Program-made: the position numbers and the translations under genes
Shown: piece after piece, positions 41,438 to 54,310 of the stretch
Layout of the letters: the number at the start of each line of letters is the position of its first letter
How positions within the stretch are numbered: the first letter of the stretch is position 1
Assembly (NCBI GenBank): GCA_027382625.1
Contig: JAJKFJ010020904.1
Coordinates: forward strand, 310,001 to 374,000
From: Tetmemena sp. SeJ-2015
Taxonomy: Eukaryota; Ciliophora; Spirotrichea; Sporadotrichida; Oxytrichidae
DNA length: 64,000 nucleotides
Direction: 5' to 3'
The notes under the pieces: generated by a model
Seen by the model: only the letters and a program-made list of their open reading frames with translations
The model's database searches: none
Told to the model about the DNA's origin: nothing

Positions 41438-44139
41438 ATGAAACTTACTCGCAACTAGTTGCAGCTTCTAGACGTCGAGGAACAAAAGCAAGAAGGAGCC
41501 TAGTCAGTATTGGGAGATCAGGCTACAGGTGATCAGCATCAGGCTAATTCAAAATAGCCAACAACTTATTACCATTTAATGATGAGAACACCCTTGATGA
41601 TGTAAACTTCAACGAAGAATTTAAGAGAAGGCTAATTGAGAACAATTTTGACCTAATGAATGGAAGAACCATTCAAGTTACAACTGATAGAAGAACTTTA
41701 TCTTGCTTTATTTAAGCTTTATACTGATAGAGATTAAATACCTAGATTCTTTGTTCCTATCGAAAATTTGGAGGGTATGAAATAGGCTGTAGCTCATGAC
41801 ATGAATCAAATTGCTTAAATAGTGGAAGCACCTCAAAATTAAATTGGAGTTGTAAGAGCTCCTGATAATATAAGTTCTCTGCTAGGCAAGAGAAGAGAAA
41901 GAGATGATTTCTAATAGAATCTTCCAGGAATGATTACTTAAGCGCCTGGCATGACTATTGGCAGCATGGGAAATCAAATATTGCATTTTATTGAGCTCCT
42001 CTTATTAAATAATCTTATTATAACTGGACAGAATGCAGTACATGGTGCCTAAGTTGTAGCGAATTCACTTGGAAATTAAAATATCATAAATGCTCAGCAG
42101 ATTCAATAGAATCATCTCATTTAACAGCAACAAAATCAATAATAGCAGCAATAGCAGTAGCAGTAACAGTAGTAATATAGAAGGAAATTAAATTAATCGG
42201 TGATTGAGTAAAATAATAAATGGGGAGTTTCTACTTCGCGCTTTTAAAATTACAGATTTACCCCTTTATCTGCAGCTTGTTCGATAGCTTATCAAAAATT
42301 AGCATCAGTTTCTTCTTGTATCATCGTCTCAGCACCTCTCAGCTGCTAGATATGATGATATCAATATTCTCAATATCAATTTGCAATTATCTTTGAACTT
42401 GTGTTGTTTATAATTCTCGACTGAGCACACCACACAAAAATTGCAAGGATAATTAGTTTGAAGAATTTAATGCTGAATCGAATGGTGTTATAATTATTTT
42501 TGAAATTGGACACACTTCAACTGCTACTCATTTGCTCCATTTTATTTAATATCTAATTTAATTCTCTGCTATAATAGTAGCAGCAACAAATTTAAAACCA
42601 GATTCAACAATAAATTCATCATCAGTAGTAATAGCAAGCAAGCAGTAGTAACAGCATGCTCATCAGATGCAATTGTAGCAGCATCATATATAATTGAAGC
42701 ATTTTAGTTTCATAATCATGATGATTAGGCAAGGTTTAGTACAATTCAAAACTCAGGAAGCAATCAAATTATAGTTGCCTCATAGAATCCTCATTAGGAG
42801 AGCATCCAAACTGTTCATCAGAATCAGCAATTGCAGTCACAGTAGTAATAGCAGCAGTAATAACAATAATAGCATTAACATTAGCAAATACAGTAACAGA
42901 TAAATACTATTCAGCAATCAAATCTACCTCAAGGTGCTATAGTTTAGCATCCTAAAATTGTTTCTTCTTTTTTTCTCAATAAAATCCTCAGATTATATAA
43001 AGCCAGGAAATCAAAGTTGTCGGAGGAGCTTAATTAACTCAAGGCCAAAATTAGGTGAATCAAGGGATGGTGCAGCAATAGATAGTTTAATCTCAGCCTC
43101 AGCATTAGCAACATAGCGTAGAGATTATACAACCCACTGTAAAGAGACAAGTCCCAACCATAATCTTTCCATAATTGCTGATATTATACTTATCTAAGGT
43201 TAAGCATAAAACGGGTAAACTATTAGTGCTTAAGGTCATGCTTAAGTACAAGGATTCATGCCTAGTGGCTAGTAACAACAAATACAGTAGACTATCTAAG
43301 CCCCTCAAGTTCATCAGCCAGTCGTTATTGTTTAGGGAGGATCCCAAAATCAATAAAACTAGCAACAGCAGCATGTTCAGCAACATCAGCTTAACAACAG
43401 AATAATGGAACCATGCAGCACACTCTGTAAAATGCAGGTTCTCATTTTTAATTTAGGATAGTAAGGTGCAACAATCATTCACTAGCAATAGACATAGCAG
43501 CCTCACACAGTCTAGCAAATCATCCAAGGTCCGCAAGGCTAACAAATCTTAGTTCAAACTCCCTCTGGACTTCTTTAACCATAGCAACTACAAGCGCAAA
43601 TCTTCCCTCAATAAACTGTCATTTATCAGTAAGGACCACACGGTTTGACTTCTCAGATTCATACCACATAGCCTCAAGGTCATTAGCAGGCGCATCAAAT
43701 TCAAATGGGGCAGTTTGGCTTTCACCTAATCAGGTCAACCAGTTGGCTAAGAAATGTAGCAGAGAATGATTTAAGTGCTACCAGGAGGATAAATTGGGTT
43801 CGCTCAACCTACTTTGACTACCATCCAGGGCGCATAAGGCCCTCAAATAATACAAGGGGGTCACTTCTAACAACTTGGAATAGCAGCACAAGGAAATCCT
43901 GGAATGCCTCAGCAGATCATAAGTCATTAAATTTCAAGCTACTGCTTTATAATGATTAAAATTATATTCACCAACCTGGAGGATTCATTTAAACAGCTTA
44001 AGGATAGTTTGGCTTAGCTCCTGGTCAAGGATTTACGATGCAAGGAGGGTTATAACAAGTTATTGGGCCCATGGGATAGCCTATGTTCATAAATGTTTCC
44101 GCAGCTCAACTCCAAGGATAGCAGCCCCCGAGATAATGA
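41438..44139 (+). CDS. Poly-Gln protein, unknown function
   Basis: Provisional ATG 41438 (MKLTRNQLQLLDVEEQKQE). Early ordered part: PFNDENTLDDVNFNEEFKRR, LIENNFDLMNGRTIQVTTD, IPRFFVPIENLEGMKQAV, NISSLLGKRRERDDF. The rest to TGA 44137-44139 is dominated by Gln with Gly/Pro/Val (for example GPMGQPMFINVSAAQLQGQQ at the end). Gln is coded by a mixture of CAG, CAA, TAG and TAA, so the tracts would be full of stops under the standard code. AT-rich interruptions near 41970-42000, 42230-42560, 42960-43000 and 43370-43460 are probably IESs or introns. A transcription co-regulator or RNP-scaffold role would fit the composition, but nothing specific supports it. Confidence 0.5.
42122..42178 (+). repeat. 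Gln-codon repeat (CAG/CAA/TAG/TAA mixture)
   Basis: Almost uninterrupted Gln codons in the poly-Gln gene; similar clusters recur at about 42570-42680 and 42830-42900. The mixed codons argue for selection on the protein tract rather than a pure DNA triplet expansion. Confidence 0.7.
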
Positions 44140-44316
44140 AATCCAGAGAAAGAGACAAGGGGATGTTGATAAGACACAGATATAGTTTGAATTAGAATTT
44201 TAGCGTTAGAGATAATGTATCGATTTATTAATATTTTGATTCATTTTTGGAAAAATTAAGCCACCAAAATACAAGGATAAAACTGAAATAGAACTTCTAG
44301 AATATCTACAAAAGCT

Positions 44317-45308
44317 TCATCTTCTATGCATAATTTCATCACTCAAACTTGTTTATAATAACTAGGATATCTCCTTAAATAAATTCAACTTAAAATAATT
44401 AAGTTGGTCTCCTTGCTTTAATTTTGAGTTTGAGCTCTCTAATTTGATCTTGGTCCTTCTATCAATAGTGAAGACAGGGGTCTCTCCAGTTTTTGAATCT
44501 ATTTTTGCAGGTAGACCTAGTTCTTTTAAAATGAGTCTCATTCGTGCTAAGTCAAAATGCTAGTTAAAGCCCCCTTGCCATTATCGTACATTTCCATCCT
44601 CATCAGTGACCACCAATTTGTATTCAAATTATATTTGCTCCACAGTAGCTGCAGAACTTTATTTTGAAGATGAGGCTTGCTATTGATTCGCTTCCCGTAA
44701 ATTATAATGCTTATCGGAAGATGTTCCAGCTTACTCAAGGATTGTATCTAAAGCAAGAGCATCGCTCCTCCATACATGGCCATTTTAAACCTAAGTGGAC
44801 TAATAATGAGATAATAAATATTAAATTAAATTGTACCAACCCATACGCAGTCTAAAAAGAGATAATGAAGGAATGTTGCAAAAAGTTTGAGTGTCTTACG
44901 CATTAATTGGATTCCATTTTCCAAGTTTGGATATTGAGCCTGAAACTGACATCTCACTCATATACTGTGAAAATAATAAGATTGATCTTGAAATAGAAAA
45001 GAGATTTAGAGAATTAATTGAGCCTCCTTACATAAACTTCGAACTAAGTTTGAAAAACTATGTATTTTATGTCAAAAGCCTTGTAATGATGCTTATTTAT
45101 GAAGCTAAAATTATCCCATTAAGTCTAAATTTATGATACTTTGAGTAAATTCCTCCTTCAACTGCTTGTTGCTTTTCCAGTTAAATGGCATGCTTAAGAG
45201 CAGAATCAAATAGCTCTCCCTCACATTTGTTTAAAGGTAAGCTCTTTATTTCTAGAAAAGATAATCGCTGCAAGTCTGAAATTGTGTCAAGTCTCACTTT
45301 TTTCTCCA
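44317..45308 (-). CDS. CBM20 (starch/glycogen-binding) domain protein
   Basis: Start ATG (complement of 45306-45308), MEKKVRLDTISDLQRLSF; stop complement of 44317-44319. Blocks in order: N-terminal helix (CEGELFDSALKHAIQLEKQQ), VSGSISKLGKWNPINAQ (CBM20 'GS...LG.W.P..A'), RSDALALDTILEQAGTSSDK, and FEYKLVVTDEDGNVRQWQGG followed by FNQHFDL, the CBM20 'FEYK.VV.D..GNV..W.GG.N' signature with its Trp. A tail (MRLILKELGLPAKIDSKTGE) follows. CBM20 binds alpha-glucan; at about 220-250 codons with no catalytic domain visible it is more like a targeting or regulatory protein than an amylase. Unresolved IESs lie near 45000-45140 and 44840. Open + strand frames over the same bases are shadows. Confidence 0.7.
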
Positions 45309-45500
45309 TACCAATATATTTTAATTTTGTTATCTAAATAAGTAGATTTCTTAATTTATAGAAGAAATTAGTGGTAATGATTTATAAGTAAAGGAAATAA
45401 TTCGGATGTATCTATTATAAGATCCAGCCATAATTTTTTAAAAGTCTTAAACTGAAATCATCATATTTTAATACTGAATTTGATAAATGTCCTTTTAATT

Positions 45501-48500
45501 TCAAGCTTTCCCCTCAGCCATTATACGCTCTAATTCTTCAGTGTCCATTCTTGCGCTTTCGCCTCCACTTGAATCATCACTGCTGCTGTCGCTATCACTT
45601 TCACTGCTATTAAATTCTCCCATAGCTGCAAATTCATTGATCTTTTACTCCAAACGCTAGTATATAAGATCTTATTGACCAAGTAAGATATTAATTAGTC
45701 TGTGTTTCGTTTATCTGTGTTTTATTAGATAGGTACCTATCTATTTATAGCTTAGTTCTACTGATGTTAATTCTCTAACTGCTCACTTTCATCTTCTTCA
45801 TCGTAGTACTCTTCTTCATCCTCCTCTTCTTCCAAGTCTTCCTATTCTTGAGTGTTTAAAAAGGGATCTATCACATTTCCTTTTAACTGTGAGGGAGAGT
45901 TATTAGCATTATTGTCCACATGCGACGGGTTGTTTTGAGAAATTTTTAGACTCTCGTCTTACGATAATCCTATTGAAGACTTTGCAACTACCTCGTTGAA
46001 TGAATTTTCTCCCATATTTCTACTTTCGGTGTCACTGCCATTTAATGCGAATCAAATAGACAGTTAATCGTATAATTTTTTTTTGCTATGATTGTCGACT
46101 GTAGTTTTTAACTTCCACAAATTGCTCTTTCTTCGATTGCCTTCTTCTTCATTCTGACCTTGCACAACATCTTTGCTTTTTGGCTCATTCTATGTCTTTT
46201 GTTTAGAAATCATCAATGAAGTTCTTCTAGACCCAGAACCTCCAAATAAAATACTTCAATATATTAAACCTCCTGGGCTTGGAGAGAGAAAATCAGGCTC
46301 GTAAACCATTTTTCGCTGCTCCTGCATGAGCAGAATTTGTTAAAGAGTTCTTGTTCCCGTTCCTCTGCTATTCTGAGTGTCGTCCTCGGAATCGGATTGT
46401 TCATTTTTAGACTCTTCCTCACCCTCTGAGTCAAATATGTTCCCATTTTGCTTATTCTATTGAGGAGAAGGAAGCATAATGTTCGATTCTAAGGATGACG
46501 ATGATGATGAAGCTTCTTCAGCCTCATCAAGCTTGTCTAATTTAAAAGCATGATATCTTATAGAAAAGTTAGGCTTAATAAATAAGTCTATGAAACTAGT
46601 TTTATGAAGTAGTGGACTAACAGCCTTCTACTATTTTCTTAGATGTTTAGAAGGTGGCGAGGCTGACACTTGCTCTTTCATTTCTTTGGCTATATCGTCT
46701 AGGATATCCAATTAAACTTGCTTTCTTCTATCTTTCTTCTGCTTTGACAAATAAGATAAGTTGGAAGCTTTTCCAAATAAATGATTGAAATTTATTTGAG
46801 CTGAGCTCATGCACTCTTCTGTAACATTTATAAATTCTTAATGCATAATAAATTGCTGATTAGACATTAGGAAGTTGTGGTCTTAAATATTCTTTGCTGC
46901 CCGTTCCCATAATCTGGTTTACTTGTAACTGCTTTATTAAGTCTTTAGAAGAGGAACTGCATTGCCTATTTTAACTATTTTAAGTGCTTAAATGTTGCTT
47001 TGGCTAAATTAAAGGGCTTTTTGAAGGAGTCTTTGCTGGAGAGGGTGAGGTATTCTTAATCTCTTGCTTTAAAGTATTCAAATTAAAATGGAAATTAAGC
47101 TACTTGGTTTTGAGTATAAGCATTTGAGCTTCCTTTCTAAACTATTCAACTTTTGAAAGAGGTCTTTTTTACTCCTCTTTTTCTTCCTTCTCCATAGACT
47201 CTACATTGATAGTAATGTTACTATTCTGCGGCTATATCCCATAGGTTGAGAAGGGTTTATTTTCCCATCACCATCATTCTGAGATTAGTCTTGCTTTGCA
47301 GTTTTTTGTTTTGAGATTAATTTTAGATCTGGCCCTTTTACTTATTCAGAAGCCTCATCATCCAAATGCTCAAAATTGAATTTCAATCCCTGAGCTTAAA
47401 TTGATTATACACAAGTGTACTTTAAAATGAAGGAGCTTGACTCTGCTTAATTTGAGACATTTTAAGGTCTTATTTTTCTTGTTAAATGTATTGCTGGATG
47501 GTTTTCATTGATTGTTTAGTATTACTGCTCTTAGATAATTACATTAATATTCTCATACTAATAGAATTAATGTGTAGATTCCTTAGGTTGAACATTACTG
47601 ACAGATGGAGCTGCCTCAATCATACTTAATAGTCTATTTTGAGGGGCTTAAGATCCAACTTGAACACCAGCCATCGCCCTTGAGTTGCCATTCACATTTT
47701 TCAAAACCTGTATTGTGCCTCCGTACTTACTTACACCCTTTAATTAAACTTGGCGTGGATCTCCTGCTTCTCTTTAAAACATTTTAGTAAATAATAAATC
47801 AAAGATCTTTTAATCACTAAGTTTGAAGGTGAACCAATAGCAAATGATATGCTAGGAGCTTGAGAAGGTGTTTAAGGAAAATTTTTAGGTGTGTTCAAGA
47901 TCTTCTAGAGTAAGCTCTTGTCTATAATTCCAGAAGAATTCAGCTTTGAGTTATCTAAACTCAAATTATATTTCATGGAAAAAAATTGAGAGAGAATTAA
48001 AATTTAAAGTCGCTTATTTTCAACATCAGTTTAGCTTAATTTTCTTTCCAGGGCTAATAAAGGACATATTACCAAGATTCTGCTTCAATTTATCCTGGAT
48101 TGTCTTTAGATCAATCGGAGCAGATGGATTTCTTCTATGACTATCGCCATATTTTATCATTTTATAATTTAATAGCTTAAATATGCCTACATTTAGATTT
48201 GGGATTATCTAACTCGAGTTTAGACTAGATTAATTAGACTTCTTATTTTCAAATTAGAACTATAAAAATACAAAGCTTAATCTTAGCTAGAATTTTCCCA
48301 AGTATTCCACCTGATAATCCACTTTTAACACTAGCCCCTTTGCCGAAAGATAACTCATTAGGATCACCCTTCATGCTTAACTCAACATTCTTCTCATGGA
48401 TACTTCCTCTGTTTTCTTATTGTAAATTTATTTTTTCTTAATTAGCTCTGGCTATCTTATCTGCCAAGTTCACGTATTCTATTCTTTAATCTGTTTTCTA

Positions 48501-51500
48501 CTATAACTAAGGAGTAAGTTATAACCCTTGCTGTCCTAGATTCATTTATTACTAAGGTTGTTTATTAATCTTAACTTTGTTTTGACTGCTCTCTGTTTAG
48601 ACTTATTAAATTGAGGATTGCTAAGAGGGTGATAAGTTTTGATTTGCGCTCGAGTAATCTGGAGATTTTATAAGATCTGATTTCAGAGTACTCGTAGAAT
48701 TCTTAATAATCACAATTCCAATTCCTGTTTTCAAATTAATTGGAACTTGCACTCAATTATAATTACAAAATGTATTAAACTCTCTTAGCTTCAGGTGATG
48801 AGCCTATTTCCTAACTGCATCTCTTCTAATCAAGTAACTTTCTTTTCACCAATTCTATATCCATGCTTAGATTTTACTAGGTAGCTTGCCTTGACTTAAT
48901 TTTCTGCTCAGCATTGAATAAGTCAATTTTTTCGTTTTGAGCTTTTTCCACTGGTATTATCTTTTTTTCTTCCTCCTCCTATTCCTTGAACTTAGGGACG
49001 ACTTTTTTCTTATGCCTGAAGAGGACTGTATTTTTAATTCTGGTAATTGACAGGGGAGACGCTTTCCGAGTTAACTTATCTTGCAAAGTGCTTATCTTAG
49101 GCTATAGTCTTGCTTCTCGTAAATGTCAAATCCCCTTCCTAACTGAACTGATTCTGGTTGGGTGTTAATGATTTTTACTATTACAGCTTCCTCTCTCTCT
49201 TTTGCTTTTTTCTAAGTGCCTTTTATTCAGCCTCCTCTTGAATGAGTCTCTCAATTTCAAGTCTTGACTAATTTTTAGGATTAGGAGAAATCCTCTACTA
49301 AGGCTTGTACTAGGGTTAAAGTGAAGACAAAGTGGTCTAAGTGATATCTTGGGATTATTACTACTGTTGTGAAGTGTTTTAAGCATAGACATTTTTGGTA
49401 GATCCTTGCTTCTGGTAGAACAAAGAATGTTTTCTCTAAACTTCTTAAGAGGGAGAGGATTAGGGCTGTTGCTAGTGATTAGGAGAGGGCGGTGTGAATT
49501 GAGACTAGTTTTTGTTAGTTACAACTGACTGCATATTTTCGTCCTCCTCATCAATTTTTTCAACCTGCTGATTGTTACCCTATGGGAAGAATTTGCCAGT
49601 CTTTTTCTTGTGAGATTTCCCTGAACTCTAGCCTGTGTTTGCAGTTGCATCTCGACCCTCAGAGGACAAAAATAAACTTTTCTGGATTCAAGTAAAACAT
49701 TAGAGGAGATATTAGCAGATCTATTAGAACCTACTTTTCTTGAATACTCTGAGGGAGTGGGGCCAGGTGTATTTTCTTCTTCAATCTTATCTAGAGCGAA
49801 ATGGTACTTCTAGAGCTTTGCTTGCACATTTATAAAGGGGTGCCTCAGAAGCTCATAGACGTTTGCTCTTTGAAAAGGGTCTCTTTTAAAGCAACAATCC
49901 AAGAAGTTAAAAAAATTAATTTATAAAGTTCTTCAGCTCGGTAGATAAAGTTTTTGGATATTTTGGAGGCTCTTTTGCATCTGCGATAGCTAATAAGACT
50001 GAAATGTTATTGGTCAAACTTTTAAAATCATTGCAATTATTAAAATACTTACTATAAATGAATAAAACCAACTTATATACCTCCTTCTCTCTTTTGTGGC
50101 AAGTATTTTATAGAGTAGTAATCAGCTTCAAATGATATTAAATTTGCTAAATCGAAGGATCATAATGTTAGATTTTGATAATTTATTTTTTATTTTTCAC
50201 TAATTTTGTCAAATATTCTTTTCTGACCATGGAGGACGTCCCTAAATTATCTCAAGTACTGTGCAGCCGAGACTCCATATGTCTGCGTATCTATTGTGTC
50301 CGCTTTATCTGATGACTTCTGGTGCCATCCAATAAGGAGTTCCACAGAAAGAATTGAACTGCTAACTGAATTATCCCACATACTTTTTACTACTTCCAAA
50401 GTCAGCTAACTTGCAAGTTCTTAAAATAACAATAAACAAGGTATAAAATGTTCCCTGTGAATCAAGCAAGATATTTGCAGCTTTAATATCTCTATGGATA
50501 ACGTTATTTACATGAAGGTATTCTAAACCCTCTAATATTTGTCTTGTGTAGACTCTTAATAAATTCTCATTCATGGGATAAGTCATTTCAAATTAAAAAA
50601 TATAAGTAAGTCTTGTAAATACGTTCTAAAGAGCCCCCAGAAACATACTCTAGAAAAATATTGATACCATCTTCATCCTTTTATTAGCCTAAGTACTTGA
50701 CTATGTTTTTATGATTCAGAGTTCTCAACAAGTCAATTTCGAATTGCAATGCTTTGATTTTCTGTAAGTGGTGAGGAACAAAAATCTTTCTTACTTTTTC
50801 TTATGTTGTATTAGAATATTTTGAGAGTGCGACAGTTTTCACTGCAAATACGATTCCATGATCATTATCAAAGCCTGAATATACAGTTCCAAATGAACCG
50901 TTACCAAGAGTGTTACTTTTGCGAAAACTAAACTTTGATTTAGCTATTAAGAGCTTACTTTAAGATTAAAATGTCATTCAAATGTCGAGATATAATAAAA
51001 TCTGATTTGGTATTTGCGCTCTGGTTTTTGCATTTTGGCTTATAGACTTTTTCATAAAACTCAAGCTGCTCTTTTGTAAAATACCTATCCTTATTGTCAT
51101 TCTCAAAGTACTTTTTCACTGATTGAGACTCAACTTCATCTCCTTCTTCATTTTCCTCATCACTTACACATTAGAATTACATTTTTAATGATATATCACT
51201 TTCTTTACCTTTTCTGCTTGAGCTGTTATTGCTTTTCCTATCCTCTTCATTCTTTTAAAGGATAAAATGTATCTATATTAAATTTGCGTAGGTGTTTGAG
51301 AAGTAGAGGAGCTTGCTCGAGGTCTCTTTGCATCTTAAGCTATTATAAACATAGTAGTGGTATTTAACAATTTGTATAAGGTGATAGGAAATTAGAAGCG
51401 CTCTATTTTGATTTAACAACAGGATTAAGATGATTGGAAGAGCTCTCTTAATTTGAGGGTGGAAGTTTTTATGGCTGCTTTTTCTTCGAATCCTCCAAAC

Positions 51501-54028
51501 TGCTTCTCTAATAAAAACTGATGTAACAAAGTTATTATTCTCTTGTTGGTCTAAGTTTAACTGCTATACTCTTCAGAATCATACTCCTCATCTATAATTA
51601 AAGTTAAGATTGATTTATAGATTGTTTGATCATCATCTTCTGGATCATTGTTTTCCTGAATATTGCTTAGTCTCTCTAAATTTACTTCAGTGAAAAGGAA
51701 ATAAGTAACTTACTATCTATTCGCTTAGCATTTTCAATTTACTGCTAGTGTTGATGCGCCTCCTCAACTATCTGATCAGAGGAGCTACTATTGTTGAAAG
51801 TTTTTTATCTCAAAATAAATGAGAGCCTCTTCTTTTCAGATTTAATCAATCCTTTATTTAAAAAGAAGAAAATATTATAAGATATCACTTAAGCGTTTGC
51901 TATTTGGCTTGCATTGAGAGTGCTTTGATTATCTGAGTTATGGTGTTAAGGCGCGTTATGTCCAAGTAAGTTGTTCTTCAGTTTTCTGCCCTCGTTGTAA
52001 GATTAAGCTTTATTTGATAAAAACCTAAATCCCAATAAATGATAAGTGGTAACTTACTTTTGCCTTTTCTTCTCAATCTCTGGGTCTAGGCCATTTATCA
52101 AGATTTATATCGGCTACAAAAAAAGGTTTGTGAATAGATAATTTATTTACCAATGGATTGGGTCCCTTCGCATCCACAATTGAGACTGACTTTGGTGGAC
52201 TTGGCTCGTTTATCTTAAGAATACCCTTCTTCTTTGATCCTTTCTTTCCTCTTTTCTTCTGACTGCTTGCCACCTAAGATATTGAAGAATTTAGTGTCAT
52301 TCTATGAGCTAACTCAGCATTATTTAGAGCTGCCAAATTTTCTTAAATCTCATCTTTATAATTATTTATTATAAAAAAATGAAATTATTAGACATGATAT
52401 TAATTTAAACTTGCAGCTATTCTTCCTAATTTTAAGGCCTCAGAGCATCTAAATTGATCTTTTTCTTGCTACTTAACAAGGGACTTTCGATTATAACGTT
52501 TTTTGAAGAATCAATTGAGTCAAAAAATTAAATGGGCTAAAAAATACTCTGTGACCCTGAGACTGATCTTGCTCTTGCTACTTTTTTTACTTGGGCGAAC
52601 TCTATCTCGAGCATTGACTATCAAGTTGTTATTCCCTCCCCCAAATCTACTGCTCTCTCTTTAAGAAGGATGAGAGCTTTGATAACCACCCTACCCTTCT
52701 ATAATTTCTTCACCGCTTTCTCTGATCCTTTTAGAGCTCATTCTATTTGGTCTGATGGGTTAACCCTCTTTATTATTCTATAAGACGAGAATTGGAGAGG
52801 GAAGATTCTTTGCCTTTTTACTTTTGTTTGACTACTCTGAAGACTAATGAGTAAGGCCCCCGCCCGATTAATGACGTGAGTAAATTTAGCCAGTTCCAGG
52901 AAGGCCAGGCGCATTGCTGAACTGATTTAGTGGTTAGCTGAACGTTTGAAGTTGCCACTGCTAAGATGGCGAAGTTTCTAATTAGTTTCGAGAGTAAGTA
53001 TGGAGTGGTGATTAACTATTTCTATCAGGTTGACTAGGTTATTATTATACAATGCTCGTAGTTATTTCCTTGACTTTCTGCGCTCTCAGCAGTCTATCGC
53101 TTTGACGCTTTTATTTCCCATTTGCCGGTTAAAGCTCCTCAGCTTTCTTTTCTTCCTCATTATTGCTATCTTACTCATCATCTACTTCCTCTTCAGCTTC
53201 TTCTTCTATCTCTTCTTCAAATTCTTCCTCCATTTCCTCTCCGGAATGTTAATCTTCATTTTCTTCCTCAGACTCCTCTTCTTCCGCAAATTCAACATTT
53301 TGCTAGTCGCAATCTTCTTCCTCACCATAGTCCTCAGATTCCTCTTGATTTTACTATGTATAAAAATCTGAATCCCCATGCAAGGACTTTTGAGATGTCA
53401 CAACCTTGGACGCAGTCATTGGCTATTTTTCATTTGAATTAGTTGCAGATTGTTTGCTTGGCTTTTTCTGGGGCGAAGATGAATTAGGATCCTAGATTTC
53501 AATCTGAATTTAGGTGAGATCAGTAGGTTCTTCGCTCGACACTGAGTTTTCTTCGGCATATTTATTCGTTCTGGGTTTCCCATTAGCTTTTCCCTTTTTT
53601 ACTTTCTTTCCTTTCGCGCTTTTATTTTTCTAATTGGTTCCTTTGTTGCGAGAAAGATTAACGCTCATTATTTTACTCTCCTCAAGCATTGTGGAATCGA
53701 AACCCACGCCATTTACATTTGGGTTCACCACTCCGCTTCTGTTTAACATAGAATCATAAAAAAGGATAAAAAGGAGAAATAAGATTATAAAATCATTCGG
53801 CTTCTAAGATTTTTGTTGTATATTCGTTGAGTTTTATTAGCTTTCTTTAGCCTATTCCTTTTGTTCATTTATAACTAAAAACATAGTATACTTAAATACT
53901 GGCAAATAATTTTGCTCATTTACTTGCAAGTTTTGAGAATCTTTTTGGTTTTGGTTTGTGGGGGGCTTAGGAACTGTGTTTTTTTGAGAGGGCTGACCTG
54001 CCTGCTGCTTGGTCTAACAACAACCCAT
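45501..54028 (-). CDS. MAP3K-type (STE11-like) protein kinase with N-terminal MGCC motif and long tail
   Basis: Start ATG (complement of 54026-54028) gives M-G-C-C-Q-T-K, a classic N-myristoylation plus palmitoylation site, so membrane anchoring is expected. An acidic Glu-rich region follows (53130-53320), then a basic Ser-rich linker. The kinase domain lies at about 50960-49830: [16 protein letters not shown] (Gly loop), [11 protein letters not shown] (Lys), [98 protein letters not shown], and [20 protein letters not shown]. The C-terminal tail to the complement of 45501-45503 is a long Ser/Asn/Gln-rich low-complexity stretch with a coiled patch ([18 protein letters not shown]) and an acidic end ([18 protein letters not shown]). 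No convincing stop or start splits it, so I read one gene; a second gene inside 45501-48700 cannot be excluded. Confidence 0.7.
53750..53935 (-). other. IES in the MAP3K-type gene, pointer GATTCT (186 bp)
   Basis: GATTCT on the minus strand (AGAATC on +) at 53936-53941 and 53750-53755. Removal joins TNQNQKDS to [11 protein letters not shown] in frame and links the MGCC start to the rest of the gene. Confidence 0.8.
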
Positions 54029-54310
54029 TATATTTTATTAATTTACACGCTTTCCAATTTGCAATAATTTCTAATACGGCTTGGTTAAATCAGATAATAG
54101 CTTTATACTCTAAATAAAATTAAGCAATTTTACTCATAGTACTTTAATGGAAGACAATTATTAAACTGAAGCCCTAAATGCATTTATTCTAAAGTTATAA
54201 TTCGACTATATATCTCCATCAATATGAAAAATTGAATTCAGTCTCTTGTTAAGTAAGAAATAAGTTAGATGTGAATTTGTATTTAAAATTTGAATTAAAG
54301 TGATTAGAAA

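Noticed and set aside
44664..45136. Two + strand open frames of 60-80 codons that look protein-like
   Set aside because: They lie antisense to the CBM20 gene, whose minus-strand reading gives the recognisable SISKLGKWNP and FEYKLVVTDEDGN motifs. The + frames are shadows.
53030..53442. A + strand frame rich in Leu and Phe that looks like a multi-span membrane protein
   Set aside because: It is the complement of the Glu-rich acidic region of the MAP3K-type gene (GAA/GAG codons read backwards as TTC/CTC).
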